In this document: piece after piece, positions 28,254 through 37,001 of the stretch
Numbering within the stretch: the first letter of the stretch is position 1
How the letters are laid out: every line of letters starts with the position of its first letter
Assembly: GCA_942491385.1 (NCBI GenBank)
Contig: CALOAF010000007.1
Location: forward strand, 1-64,000
DNA from: UBA6170 sp942491385
Lineage (GTDB): Bacteria > Chloroflexota > Anaerolineae > Anaerolineales > Anaerolineaceae
Reading direction: 5' to 3'
Length of the DNA: 64,000 nucleotides
Made by a program: the position numbers and the translations under genes
The notes under the pieces: generated by a model
The model's database searches: none
What the model saw: the letters and a program-made list of their open reading frames with translations, nothing else
Told to the model about the DNA's origin: nothing

Positions 28254-29513
28254 ATGAATGATATAGCCATTCACGTAGAAAAATTGTCTAAGAAATACAA
28301 ATTGGGAGCCATGTATGAGCGACATGATACCTTGCGTGATTTCCTTGTATCCACCTTTAAATCACCATTTCGCAAGAAATCTGCTTCTGAAAACCAGATA
28401 CTATGGGCATTAAAAGACATCAGTTTTGATATCGAGCGAGGTTCAGTTATCGGTATCATCGGTAGGAATGGTGCCGGCAAAAGCACATTACTGAAGGTTC
28501 TTTCCCGTGTTACAGATCCGACTAGTGGAATTGGAGAGATTCGAGGTCGTGTTGGTTCTTTACTGGAAGTGGGCACAGGTTTTCATCCAGAGCTGACAGG
28601 ACGAGAAAATATTTATCTGAACGGTGCTATCTTAGGAATGAAGAAAGTTGAAATCGAGAAAAAATTTGCCGAAATTGTTGATTTTTCCGAAGTGGCAAAA
28701 TTCATTGATACGCCGGTGAAACGCTATTCAAGTGGCATGTACTTGCGTTTGGCATTTGCAGTTGCTGCCCATTTAGAACCTGACATTCTGGTGGTCGATG
28801 AAGTTCTTGCAGTGGGGGATGCAGAATTCCAAAGAAAATGTCTGGGAAAAATGAGTGATGTGGCTGAAGAAGGCAGAACCGTTCTATTTGTTTCCCATAA
28901 TATGTCTGCCATTCTAAGATTGACTTCTGAAACCCTGGTGATGGAAAAAGGCAGAATTGTAAAACGTGCTCCCTCCATTGAAGCAGTTGATTATTATTTG
29001 TCCAGTGGATTTGCAGAAACTGGGGAACGGGTTTGGGATGTAGGTGAGGTTCCTGTCAATGCCAAACCATTTCGGCCTATTGCACTACGGATTAAAAACG
29101 AACAAGGTTTGGTGGTTAATACTATTCGATCGATCGAGGATATGACCATTGAATTTGAATACCAGTTGGATGAAGCTATCACGGGTTTGCGTGTTGGCTT
29201 CTATTTAATGAGCGCTCGCGGAGAATACATATTTACAACCTTTGATACGGATGAACCACAAATGTACGATGAATTTTCAGCCAGAGGCCCCGGTTTGTAC
29301 TATAGTCGCTGTAATATCCCTACTGATACTTTTAATGAAGGTCGTTTTGTGGTTGGTGTCAATGCCAGCACCTATAGAATTCGTAGATACTTTCAAGACG
29401 AACGCGCTATTACGTTCAACATTGATCCTGCTGGTGCACCTGGAATGCAATGGCCTGAACAAAGATTAGGTCCTACCCGTCCGAGACTAAATTGGGAAAT
29501 TGAGAAGAAATAA
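28254..29513 (+). CDS. wzt: Polysaccharide ABC exporter, ATPase with C-terminal glycan-binding domain
   Basis: The nucleotide-binding domain has Walker A GRNGAGKST (residues 70-78), a Q-loop region (VGSLLEVGTGFHPELTGREN), signature YSSGMYLRLAFAVA, Walker B ILVVDEVLAVGD and switch His in VLFVSHNMS. The 419-residue length and the beta-rich tail from about residue 265 (IRSIEDMTIEFEYQL, GLRVGFYLMSARGEYIFTTF, GRFVVGVNA) match the Wzt C-terminal domain that recognises the finished, end-capped O-polysaccharide. This implies a chain-terminating modification, for which the methyltransferase at 31131 is a candidate (inference). Confidence 0.9.
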   Translation: MNDIAIHVEKLSKKYKLGAMYERHDTLRDFLVSTFKSPFRKKSASENQILWALKDISFDIERGSVIGIIGRNGAGKSTLLKVLSRVTDPTSGIGEIRGRVGSLLEVGTGFHPELTGRENIYLNGAILGMKKVEIEKKFAEIVDFSEVAKFIDTPVKRYSSGMYLRLAFAVAAHLEPDILVVDEVLAVGDAEFQRKCLGKMSDVAEEGRTVLFVSHNMSAILRLTSETLVMEKGRIVKRAPSIEAVDYYLSSGFAETGERVWDVGEVPVNAKPFRPIALRIKNEQGLVVNTIRSIEDMTIEFEYQLDEAITGLRVGFYLMSARGEYIFTTFDTDEPQMYDEFSARGPGLYYSRCNIPTDTFNEGRFVVGVNASTYRIRRYFQDERAITFNIDPAGAPGMQWPEQRLGPTRPRLNWEIEKK

Positions 29514-29514
29514 T

Positions 29515-31134
29515 ATGTCAATCGTTGGTAAAGAAGCAATAAAAAAATTTTTTGGAAATATTCCATACACAGCTGAATTATATTGGTTATTCCGTCAACA
29601 AGGTAAACCCATTAATCGATTTTCCTTAAAAAATCTGGAAAAAAATCTTCCCGGTCTAATCGCCCAGGCAAGTGAAATGAAAAAAGTAGCTCCAAAAGGG
29701 AAGAAAGTTTTCATTTTCGCCACGTTACATTACTGGATTGAGCACACAACACTGTTGAGCTTTGCTTTATCCTCTCAAGGGCATGATGTTACGCTGGGTT
29801 ATTTACCTTTTTGTGAATGGCGTTTCCCTATCAATCGTTTTGATTTGAGACGTCAAAATGCTTATGCAAAAAATATTTTTCGTAAAACTGCTCCAATAAT
29901 CGATACTGTGTCGTTTTTATCAAGACGAGCTACCTATGTTCCTCTGTCAAATGATTTAGAAAATTCAGTCAAAGAAGTCAGTATATTCGATTCACAATAT
30001 ACAGAACAAATTGAAGATATAGACTTGAATAGTGAAATTTATAAATTAAGATACCGCCGGAATCGAGATGCGGCTCAGTCATTGCTGGAATGGTTACGCT
30101 CTGAGAAACCAGATGTCGTTATCGTACCCAATGGAACTATCATGGAGCTGGGAATCTGTTATCGGGTTGCCAGATCGTTGAAAATACCGACCGTAACATA
30201 TGAGTTCAGTGATCAAAGGAAAAGATTCTGGATTGCCCAAAACAGCGAGATAATGCGGCAGGATACCAACGAACTTTGGAAAGCAAGAATTGATGAAATC
30301 CTTTCAGAGGACCATTTGGAAAAAGTTCGTGCATTAATGATTTCCCGACAAAAAGCGAGTTTATTCGAGAATTTTTCGCGCTTATGGCAAGGAATCCCGA
30401 CGCAAGGCTCGGAAAAAACCCGCAAGAATTTGGGTTTGGACCAAAGACCGATTGTGTTATTAGCGACCAATGTATTAGGAGATAGCCTTACATTGGGCAG
30501 GCAAGTGTTTACCAAAAGCATGGCAGAATGGATCGAGAGGACAGTTCAATATTTTGTTGCTCGTACCGACGCACAATTGATTATTCGTGTACACCCTGGA
30601 GAAATAAAATCACGAGGTGTCTCAATGGTCGAAATCATCCATCGACTGATGCCAGAATTGCCAGAACATATCCATTTGATAAAACCGGAAGATAAAGTGA
30701 ATACCTATGACCTTGTGGAAATTACGGATATCGGCTTGGTATATACAACCACTGTCGGTATGGAAATGGCTATGAGTGGAATACCAGCCATTGTGGTTGG
30801 GGAGACGCATTATCGCAATAGAGGTTTCACATTCGATCCTGATTCTTATGTCAATTACTACAAATTATTGGGTGCCATGTTGGAAAATCCAGATTCTTTC
30901 CGTCTTGAGAAAGAAAAAATTGATTTAGCCTGGAAATATGCTTATCACTTTTTCTTCGATTTCCCCAAACCATTTCCATGGCATCTGGTGCGGATGTGGG
31001 AAGATTACAAACAAAATGACTTGATATCTGTTTTTAGCCCGCAGAGGTTAGCTGATTACAATGAATCTTTTCTAAACCTGGTTGGCAAACCATTGGATTG
31101 GGATAAAAGAAATGAAGCTGGTGAGAACCAATGA
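29515..31134 (+). CDS. Large soluble glycosyltransferase, capsule polysaccharide (KpsC/CDP-glycerol transferase-like)
   Basis: The ATG at 29515 is one base after the previous stop; an upstream TTG at 29500 is less likely. The 539-residue protein has no membrane helices. An N-terminal Rossmann half (KKVFIFATLHYWIEHTTLL, PDVVIVPNGTIMELGICYRV) and a C-terminal half (IVLLATNVLGDSLTLG, QLIIRVHPGEIKS, VYTTTVGMEMAMSGIPAIVV) fit the GT-B fold of capsule/teichoic acid transferases. The HPGE and T-x-G-x-E elements are the usual donor-site landmarks. Two more such proteins are at 38909 and 44349. Which sugar or polyol it transfers is unknown. Confidence 0.7.
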   Translation: MSIVGKEAIKKFFGNIPYTAELYWLFRQQGKPINRFSLKNLEKNLPGLIAQASEMKKVAPKGKKVFIFATLHYWIEHTTLLSFALSSQGHDVTLGYLPFCEWRFPINRFDLRRQNAYAKNIFRKTAPIIDTVSFLSRRATYVPLSNDLENSVKEVSIFDSQYTEQIEDIDLNSEIYKLRYRRNRDAAQSLLEWLRSEKPDVVIVPNGTIMELGICYRVARSLKIPTVTYEFSDQRKRFWIAQNSEIMRQDTNELWKARIDEILSEDHLEKVRALMISRQKASLFENFSRLWQGIPTQGSEKTRKNLGLDQRPIVLLATNVLGDSLTLGRQVFTKSMAEWIERTVQYFVARTDAQLIIRVHPGEIKSRGVSMVEIIHRLMPELPEHIHLIKPEDKVNTYDLVEITDIGLVYTTTVGMEMAMSGIPAIVVGETHYRNRGFTFDPDSYVNYYKLLGAMLENPDSFRLEKEKIDLAWKYAYHFFFDFPKPFPWHLVRMWEDYKQNDLISVFSPQRLADYNESFLNLVGKPLDWDKRNEAGENQ

Positions 31135-32006
31135 GCGATGTAGAGGTAAAACAACATGTACGAGAATTTTACGATCAGGTTGGCTGGAGAATGGAATCAG
31201 ATGGATTCTATCAAAATGCCAGGTACGAAGATTTGCGTCCTGTTTCGAGTGAATATATCGAGAAAAGTCATCTGCGCGTCAATCGTCATCTGATAAAAGA
31301 TGGAAAGATTTTATTAGATGCGGGTTCAGGTCCGATACAATACCCCGCATACCTGACATATATGGAAGGCTTTCAATATCGGCTTTGCATGGATATATCC
31401 ATCGTCGCATTACAAGAAGCTAGAAACAGGATAGGCAACAAGGGGCTATTTGTGGTGGGAGATATCGCTAATTTGCCTTTTAATGACGATTCTTTTGATG
31501 GTATTGTCTCCCTGCATACTTTGCATCATTTACCCATCAATGAACAAAAAAAAGCATATAAAGATTTATATCGGGTATTAAGAGCCGGTAAAAACGCTGT
31601 ATTAGTGAATGGATGGACAGAATCAAAGTTGATGACCCGCTGGTCGTGGTTAATGAAAATAATGGAAAGATTTGGGCAGCTCGTTCTCAAGGTGCGAGGG
31701 AAGCAGATTGAGAACCAAAAAAAGCTAATTGAGAAAAAAATTGTTGAAAATAAAAATATAAAAATAGAACCGACCGGCACTTATATTGAAAAATTAACCG
31801 CACAATGGTTACGAAGAGAGCTGTCGATAATGGAAATAGAAATTTTAGTATGGCGATCAGTGAATGTGCGATTTTTGCGTGCGGTATTTCATCATGCACT
31901 TGGCGGAAAATTCTGGCTAAAAATTTTATATGCGCTTGAAGAAAAATTTCCTGGATATTTTGGTGAAAATGGGCAGTATCCATTAATCGTGATTCATAAA
32001 TTATAA
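31131..32006 (+). CDS. SAM-dependent methyltransferase (class I)
   Basis: Motif I is ILLDAGSGPIQYPAYL; the acidic ribose contact follows in RLCMDISIVALQEA; motif II/III are VVGDIANLPFNDDSFDGIVS and LHTLHHLPINEQKKAYKDLY. This is the UbiE/Methyltransf_11 pattern. The tail is Lys-rich and helical. The start overlaps the previous stop (ATGA). In an ABC-exported glycan it may methylate a sugar or cap the chain end, the signal that Wzt C-terminal domains read; that role is inference. Confidence 0.8.
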   Translation: MSDVEVKQHVREFYDQVGWRMESDGFYQNARYEDLRPVSSEYIEKSHLRVNRHLIKDGKILLDAGSGPIQYPAYLTYMEGFQYRLCMDISIVALQEARNRIGNKGLFVVGDIANLPFNDDSFDGIVSLHTLHHLPINEQKKAYKDLYRVLRAGKNAVLVNGWTESKLMTRWSWLMKIMERFGQLVLKVRGKQIENQKKLIEKKIVENKNIKIEPTGTYIEKLTAQWLRRELSIMEIEILVWRSVNVRFLRAVFHHALGGKFWLKILYALEEKFPGYFGENGQYPLIVIHKL

Positions 32007-32020
32007 ACTGGAGTGATAAT

Positions 32021-33025
32021 ATGGATTGGTCAAAAAAAGTAGTCCTTATAACCGGTGGGACTGGATCATTTGGAAAAAAATTAACGAGAATATTGTTGGA
32101 TGAATATAATCCATCCAAGGTGATTGTTTTAAGCCGTGATGAACTAAAACAACATGAAATGCGAACCTCAGGATTCGATGCATCGAACCTGCGCTATTTT
32201 ATTGGTGATGTCAGAGACCTGGATCGATTGAGAAGGGCATTTGAAGGTGTTGATATTGTGATTCACGCTGCGGCATTAAAACAAGTGCCAGCGTGTGAAT
32301 ATAATCCGATGGAAGCGATCAAAACCAATATCTTAGGGAGTAGCAATGTAATTGATGCTGCATTAGATGCGGGTGTTGAACGGGTTGTTGCACTGAGTAC
32401 GGATAAAGCGGTTAATCCTGTAAATCTTTATGGCGCAACAAAATTAGCGGCTGAAAAATTATTTATTCAAAGCAATTCTTATGCTGGAGGTAGAAAAACC
32501 CGCTTCTCTTGTGTTCGATATGGGAATGTGGTGGGGAGCCGTGGGAGTGTAGTCCCGGTTTTTCTTCGACAAAGAGAGAATGGTGAGTTAACCATCACGG
32601 ATGATCGTATGACTCGCTTCTGGATATCCTTAGAACAAGGAGTGCGGTTTGTGATTCGCTGTGCGGAACAAATGCATGGTGGCGAGGTGTTCGTTCCAAA
32701 AATTCCAAGTATGTCAATCATTGGACTTGCAAAAGCGATTGCACCAGAAGCCAAAGTGAATGAGATCGGAATTCGGCCCGGTGAAAAACTACATGAAGTT
32801 CTTATTTCTGAAGATGAAGCCAGAACCACGGTTGAATTAGAGGATATGTTTGTTGTTCAACCCGCGGAAGCCTTATGGTTTGGGCGGGATTGGGAAAATC
32901 AAGGACGATTAATTACAGAAGAATATCGATATGCCAGTAATACCAATACCATTTGGTTGGATGTAAATCAAATTAAAGCCATAATTGACCCCATCGAAGA
33001 GGAATATTTAGCAGGAAAGCTTTAA
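32021..33025 (+). CDS. pseB: UDP-GlcNAc 4,6-dehydratase, PseB/CapD type
   Basis: A 334-residue SDR with ITGGTGSFGKKLTRILL, VIVLSRDELKQHEM (the PseB-like RDE sequence), VIHAAALKQVPACEYNP, STDKAVNPVNLYGATKLAAE (catalytic Asp-Lys and Tyr-x3-Lys) and FSCVRYGNVVGSRGSVVP. In PseB these residues remove water from C6 and invert C5 of UDP-GlcNAc, giving the 4-keto-6-deoxy-L-AltNAc donor that leads to pseudaminic-type acids. The next two genes are an RmlD-like reductase and a NeuB synthase, but the PseC aminotransferase and PseH acetyltransferase normally found here are absent from the window. Confidence 0.85.
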   Translation: MDWSKKVVLITGGTGSFGKKLTRILLDEYNPSKVIVLSRDELKQHEMRTSGFDASNLRYFIGDVRDLDRLRRAFEGVDIVIHAAALKQVPACEYNPMEAIKTNILGSSNVIDAALDAGVERVVALSTDKAVNPVNLYGATKLAAEKLFIQSNSYAGGRKTRFSCVRYGNVVGSRGSVVPVFLRQRENGELTITDDRMTRFWISLEQGVRFVIRCAEQMHGGEVFVPKIPSMSIIGLAKAIAPEAKVNEIGIRPGEKLHEVLISEDEARTTVELEDMFVVQPAEALWFGRDWENQGRLITEEYRYASNTNTIWLDVNQIKAIIDPIEEEYLAGKL

Positions 33026-33948
33026 TGACCAGATTTGTTGTAACGGGTGCGAGTGGCTTATTAGGCTTGAATTTATCATTACAGCTTAATGAGCATGATG
33101 AGATTCTTGGAATTGCCAATGTTAGCCCGTTAAAAGGATTACCCTTCGATATTCAAATAGTGGATCTCGTAACAGATAATTTTGAAAACAATGTCCTCGA
33201 TCTATTCAAGCCGGATGTAATTATTCATTGTGCAGCGATTGCAAATATGGAAGAATGTGAAAAAAATCCAACACTGGCGTATGAAACAAATGCCAGCGTT
33301 CCAGGGAATTTAGCCTTCCAATGTAGAAAAAAAGGTGTCAAGTTCCTCCACATTTCTACTGATGCTGTCTTTGATGGAAAAACAGGTAATTATTCCGAAC
33401 TTGATGAACCTAATCCACTTTCAGTATATGCCAAAACCAAAAGAGCGGGTGAAGTAAATGTGCAAAAACAAAATCCTGACGCGATCATAGCCCGAGTAAA
33501 TTTCTACGGATGGAGTCTCAGTGGAACACGCAGCCTTGGTGAATTCTTTATCAACAATTTACTTTCGAAAACACCAGTCAATGGATTTATGGATGTCCAT
33601 TTTTGCCCGTTATATGTCTCTCAATTATCAGATTTACTCATAGATATGGTTAAAATGGATTTATCAGGAATCTATCATGTTGTGAGTTCTGACCATCTGA
33701 CAAAATATGAATTTGGATGTGCAATTGCTGAACAATTCGGACTTGATCCTTCAGTGATTAGACCAATATCTATACTTCAAAGTAATTTGCAAGCGGAAAG
33801 ATCGTTGAATTTAACGCTTTCAACGAAAAAGTTATCTGAGCATTTGCATCAACCCATACCCGCAGTTCACGATGGCATAAAAAGGTTCTTTGACGATTTT
33901 CAAAATGGGTATGCTCACAAAATTAGAAATTATTCAATGGAAAATTAG
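33025..33948 (+). CDS. RmlD-like nucleotide-sugar reductase
   Basis: An extended SDR of 307 residues in the dTDP-4-dehydrorhamnose reductase family: FVVTGASGLLGLNLSLQL, VIIHCAAIANMEECEKNP, HISTDAVFDGKTGNYSEL and PLSVYAKTKRAGEVNV (Thr, Tyr and Lys of the active site). The start overlaps the pseB stop by one base (TAATG). No RmlA, B or C gene is near, so dTDP-rhamnose synthesis is unlikely. Its position between PseB and NeuB suggests reduction of the PseB product's 4-keto group to a hydroxyl, in place of transamination (inference). Confidence 0.75.
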   Translation: MTRFVVTGASGLLGLNLSLQLNEHDEILGIANVSPLKGLPFDIQIVDLVTDNFENNVLDLFKPDVIIHCAAIANMEECEKNPTLAYETNASVPGNLAFQCRKKGVKFLHISTDAVFDGKTGNYSELDEPNPLSVYAKTKRAGEVNVQKQNPDAIIARVNFYGWSLSGTRSLGEFFINNLLSKTPVNGFMDVHFCPLYVSQLSDLLIDMVKMDLSGIYHVVSSDHLTKYEFGCAIAEQFGLDPSVIRPISILQSNLQAERSLNLTLSTKKLSEHLHQPIPAVHDGIKRFFDDFQNGYAHKIRNYSMEN

Positions 33949-33975
33949 CATTGTTTTTTAGAAAGGCAGGAAGAA

Positions 33976-35040
33976 ATGGAATTAAAAATTGGTGATCGGC
34001 TGATCGGGAAAACCCATCCCACATATTTTATTGCTGATATTGCAGCAAATCATGATGGCAGTTTGGAAAGAGCAAAGTATTTAATCCGCTTAGCAAAAAA
34101 AGCTGGTGCAGATGCTGCAAAATTTCAAAATTTTCAAGCTGCTAAAATTGTCTCGGATTACGGTTTTAAAAATCTTGGAGGGCAGCAATCCCATCAATCA
34201 AAATGGAAAAAATCTGTCTTTGAAGTCTATAACGATGCATCTGTGCCGTTTGATTGGTCAAAAGAATTGAAGGAGACCTGTGATGAGGTTGGAATAGACT
34301 ACTTCTCTTCACCCTATGATTTCGAAGCCATTGATTATCTGGATCCGTACATGCCGGCTTTTAAGGTGGGTTCAGGTGAAATTGATTGGGTAGAAGCAAT
34401 AGAAAGAATGGCATCCAAAGGAAAACCTATACTCCTGGCTACCGGTGCTTCAAACATTGGTGAAGTACAACGGGCTGTGCATGCCGTTGTAAAGATAAAC
34501 CCACAATTGATCCTCATGCAGTGCAATACCAATTACACGGGCAGTCTGGAAAATCTTAAATTTGTCAATCTGAATGTGCTGAAGACATACGCAGTCATGT
34601 TTCCCGATGTGATTTTAGGTCTTTCCGATCACACGCCGGGACATGCAACAGTGCTTGGTGCAGTTTCATTCGGTGCACGAGTCGTTGAAAAACATTTTAC
34701 TGATGATACGAAGCGAGAAGGTCCGGATCATCCATTTTCGATGGATCCAGAATCCTGGAAAGATATGGTATTAAGAACCAGAGAATTGGAAGCAGCATTA
34801 GGCAGCACTGAAAAAGTGATTGCTGAAAATGAAATAGAAACAGCGGTTATTCAAAGGCGTTGTGTTCGGGCAGCTAGAGATTTAACAGCTGGTGAAGTCA
34901 TCATCAGAGATATGCTGGATGTTCTCCGACCAGCGACCATTGGCGCGATTAAACCATTTGAAATCAACAATGTGATTGGTACCAAAATAAATGTAGATAT
35001 TCCAGCAGGAAAAGAAATCCGCTGGACTGACCTGGTCTAA
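33976..35040 (+). CDS. neuB: Nonulosonic acid synthase (NeuB/PseI family) with SAF domain
   Basis: A 354-residue NeuB family enzyme that condenses phosphoenolpyruvate with a hexosamine-type sugar. The TIM barrel has IADIAANHDGSLERA, AAKFQNFQ, FKVGSGEIDW, ILLATGASNIGEV and the two metal-binding His at about 219 (GLSDHT) and 240 (VVEKHFT). The C-terminal antifreeze-like SAF domain spans about 295-354 (RRCVRAARDLTAGEVI, IPAGKEIRWTDL). Full length is typical. The upstream PseB and reductase genes point to a 6-deoxy-HexNAc substrate and hence a 9-deoxy nonulosonic acid product (inference). A second NeuB is at 43471. Confidence 0.85.
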   Translation: MELKIGDRLIGKTHPTYFIADIAANHDGSLERAKYLIRLAKKAGADAAKFQNFQAAKIVSDYGFKNLGGQQSHQSKWKKSVFEVYNDASVPFDWSKELKETCDEVGIDYFSSPYDFEAIDYLDPYMPAFKVGSGEIDWVEAIERMASKGKPILLATGASNIGEVQRAVHAVVKINPQLILMQCNTNYTGSLENLKFVNLNVLKTYAVMFPDVILGLSDHTPGHATVLGAVSFGARVVEKHFTDDTKREGPDHPFSMDPESWKDMVLRTRELEAALGSTEKVIAENEIETAVIQRRCVRAARDLTAGEVIIRDMLDVLRPATIGAIKPFEINNVIGTKINVDIPAGKEIRWTDLV

Positions 35041-35054
35041 GGTGATGATAGGTG

Positions 35055-36200
35055 ATGAGTTTTCCCAAACGAGTTTTATATTTCAGTCGTGATCTGACAA
35101 CACATGATTTCCGGTTTTTATCCTCCCTGGCAAAAACCGAGATGGATGTATATTATTTACGCCTTGAAAAAAAGAATACAAGTTTAAATGAGAAATCTCT
35201 ACCGGAAAACGTAACCGTTTTACCAGGTCTTTTTGGATACGAAAATTATGAATCAGTGAATTTCACCTTGATGATGGACCGATTACGGAAAATCATTTAT
35301 CAGGTCAACCCAGATATTATCCATGCTGGCCCAATTCAAAGTTGTGGATTCCTGAGCGCTCTAACAGGATTTTCTCCATTAATTACCATGTCATGGGGAT
35401 CTGATATTCTGGTAGATAGTGGAAAAGACTATCTTTGGAGATGGGTTACTGAATTCACATTAAATAAAACCTCTGTTTTCCTTGGCGATTGTGAGGCTGT
35501 CAAAATTAAAGCGATCCGGTTTGGGTTTTCAGAGAACCGTATCGTTCTCTTTCCGTGGGGAATTGACTTGCACCACTATCAACCAGGAAATAATCTTCAG
35601 TTCCGAAATAAATTAGGCTGGGCAGATAAATTTGTCCTGCTTTCATTGCGCTCCTGGGAGAAAATCTATGGTGTGGAGATCGTTGCCAAAGCATTTGTTT
35701 CAGCTGCAAAATCTGAGCCTGACCTGAGACTAATACTATTAGGAAATGGTTCACAAGAAATTGAAATAAAGAAAATATTCGAAGAAGCCGGGATGATCGA
35801 TCGAGTTTATATTGGTGGGAACGTAGCACAAAAGAATCTGCCAGATTATTACCGGACTGCTGATTTATATCTTAGCGCATCATATAGTGATGGTTCATCC
35901 GTGTCTTTAATGGAGGCATTAGCCTGTGGTTTACCCGTGCTGGTTTCAAACATTCCTGGAAACCAGGAATGGATTGATCAAGGTAAAAATGGGTGGCTGT
36001 TTGAAACTGGGAACGTTGAGATTCTAAAGAATACAATTCTGGAAATTGTTAATAAAAAAAACCAACTTCCTCTCATTGGACAAGAAGCCAGGAAAACAGC
36101 AAAGAAAAAAGCAAATTGGGAAGAAAATTTTCAAAAATTATTGGATGTGTATCAATTTGCTTTGCGTTCAGATCTCATGAATGGGGAGCAATCAGATTGA
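35055..36200 (+). CDS. Glycosyltransferase family 4
   Basis: The ATG at 35055 is used rather than the adjacent GTG. The N-terminal domain has FSRDLTTHDFRFLSSLAKTE and TMSWGSDILVDS. The C-terminal domain has FVLLSLRSWEKIYGVEIVAK, LILLGNGSQEIEIKKIF, YIGGNVAQKNLPDYYRTADL and SYSDGSSVSLMEALACGLPV, the last being the E-x7-E-like donor box. Its place between a NeuB and a cytidylyltransferase suggests it may handle that nonulosonic acid or its acceptor, but GT4 members usually use NDP-sugars. Confidence 0.85.
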   Translation: MSFPKRVLYFSRDLTTHDFRFLSSLAKTEMDVYYLRLEKKNTSLNEKSLPENVTVLPGLFGYENYESVNFTLMMDRLRKIIYQVNPDIIHAGPIQSCGFLSALTGFSPLITMSWGSDILVDSGKDYLWRWVTEFTLNKTSVFLGDCEAVKIKAIRFGFSENRIVLFPWGIDLHHYQPGNNLQFRNKLGWADKFVLLSLRSWEKIYGVEIVAKAFVSAAKSEPDLRLILLGNGSQEIEIKKIFEEAGMIDRVYIGGNVAQKNLPDYYRTADLYLSASYSDGSSVSLMEALACGLPVLVSNIPGNQEWIDQGKNGWLFETGNVEILKNTILEIVNKKNQLPLIGQEARKTAKKKANWEENFQKLLDVYQFALRSDLMNGEQSD

Positions 36201-36216
36201 TTCTGATGAGAAATCA

Positions 36217-36996
36217 ATGACACACACACAGAAAATTGTCGCAATTATTCAAGCCCGAATGACCTCAAGTCGTTTACCAGGAAAAGTGTTAATTCCCATT
36301 GCTGGTTTTCCTATGCTTTATCATGTAGCCAAGCGTGTTTCCTCTGCAAAAATGGTAGATCAAACTGTTATTGCAACGACGGATGATGAGGCTGATAATC
36401 CAATCGAAGAATTCTGTCGATCAAATGGGTATGCTTGCTTTCGGGGGCATCCGTATGATGTGCTCGATCGGTATTACCAGGCAGCCTTAAAATTTCAGGC
36501 AGATGTTATCGTACGTATCACCGCAGATTGTCCGTTGATGGACCCGGAATTGATTGATTCTCTGCTGCGGACATTTTCGGATGCAAAAGTCGATTTTGCA
36601 GCCAATCGCCTTCCACCACCCTGGGAAAGATCTTATCCGATTGGTTTGGATATAGAATGTGTTCATTTCGACGCATTAAAAAAAGCCTGGCAGGAGGCTG
36701 AATCACAATTTGAACGTGAACATGTTATGCCATACCTTTATGACCAATCTGAGCGATTTAAGATTTTATTGACACATCACGACCCAGACTATGGCAAGAA
36801 ACGCTGGACTGTTGACACCCCCCAAGATCTTGAGTTTGTAAAAGCTATTTTCGAAAAATTCGCTCCACAACTTGAGTTTTCATGGTTGGAAGTAATTGAA
36901 GTGATCAACCAGAATCCAGATCTGGAAAAAATAAACATGAATATCGTTGCAAAAAATGTAGCAGATGTTGATCAGCGCTTTAAGGAGCAAGAGTAA
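36217..36996 (+). CDS. SpsF-like cytidylyltransferase
   Basis: The ATG at 36217 puts the nucleotide-binding motif IVAIIQARMTSSRLPGKVL near the N-terminus as in relatives; an earlier in-frame ATG at 36181 overlaps the previous gene. Other motifs are VIATTDDEADNPIEEFC, VIVRITADCPLMDPELI and HHDPDYGKKRWTVDTPQDLE. These match the SpsF/glycosyltransferase-like cytidylyltransferase family associated with spore coat and nonulosonic acid loci. It would activate a sugar acid with CTP. It probably serves set 1 (PseB-reductase-NeuB). Confidence 0.8.
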   Translation: MTHTQKIVAIIQARMTSSRLPGKVLIPIAGFPMLYHVAKRVSSAKMVDQTVIATTDDEADNPIEEFCRSNGYACFRGHPYDVLDRYYQAALKFQADVIVRITADCPLMDPELIDSLLRTFSDAKVDFAANRLPPPWERSYPIGLDIECVHFDALKKAWQEAESQFEREHVMPYLYDQSERFKILLTHHDPDYGKKRWTVDTPQDLEFVKAIFEKFAPQLEFSWLEVIEVINQNPDLEKINMNIVAKNVADVDQRFKEQE

Positions 36997-37001
36997 ACAT
37001 C

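Noticed and set aside
33025..33948. dTDP-rhamnose pathway enzyme (rmlD)
   Set aside because: The fold matches, but no rmlA, rmlB or rmlC is present and the neighbours are PseB and NeuB; the symbol was not assigned.
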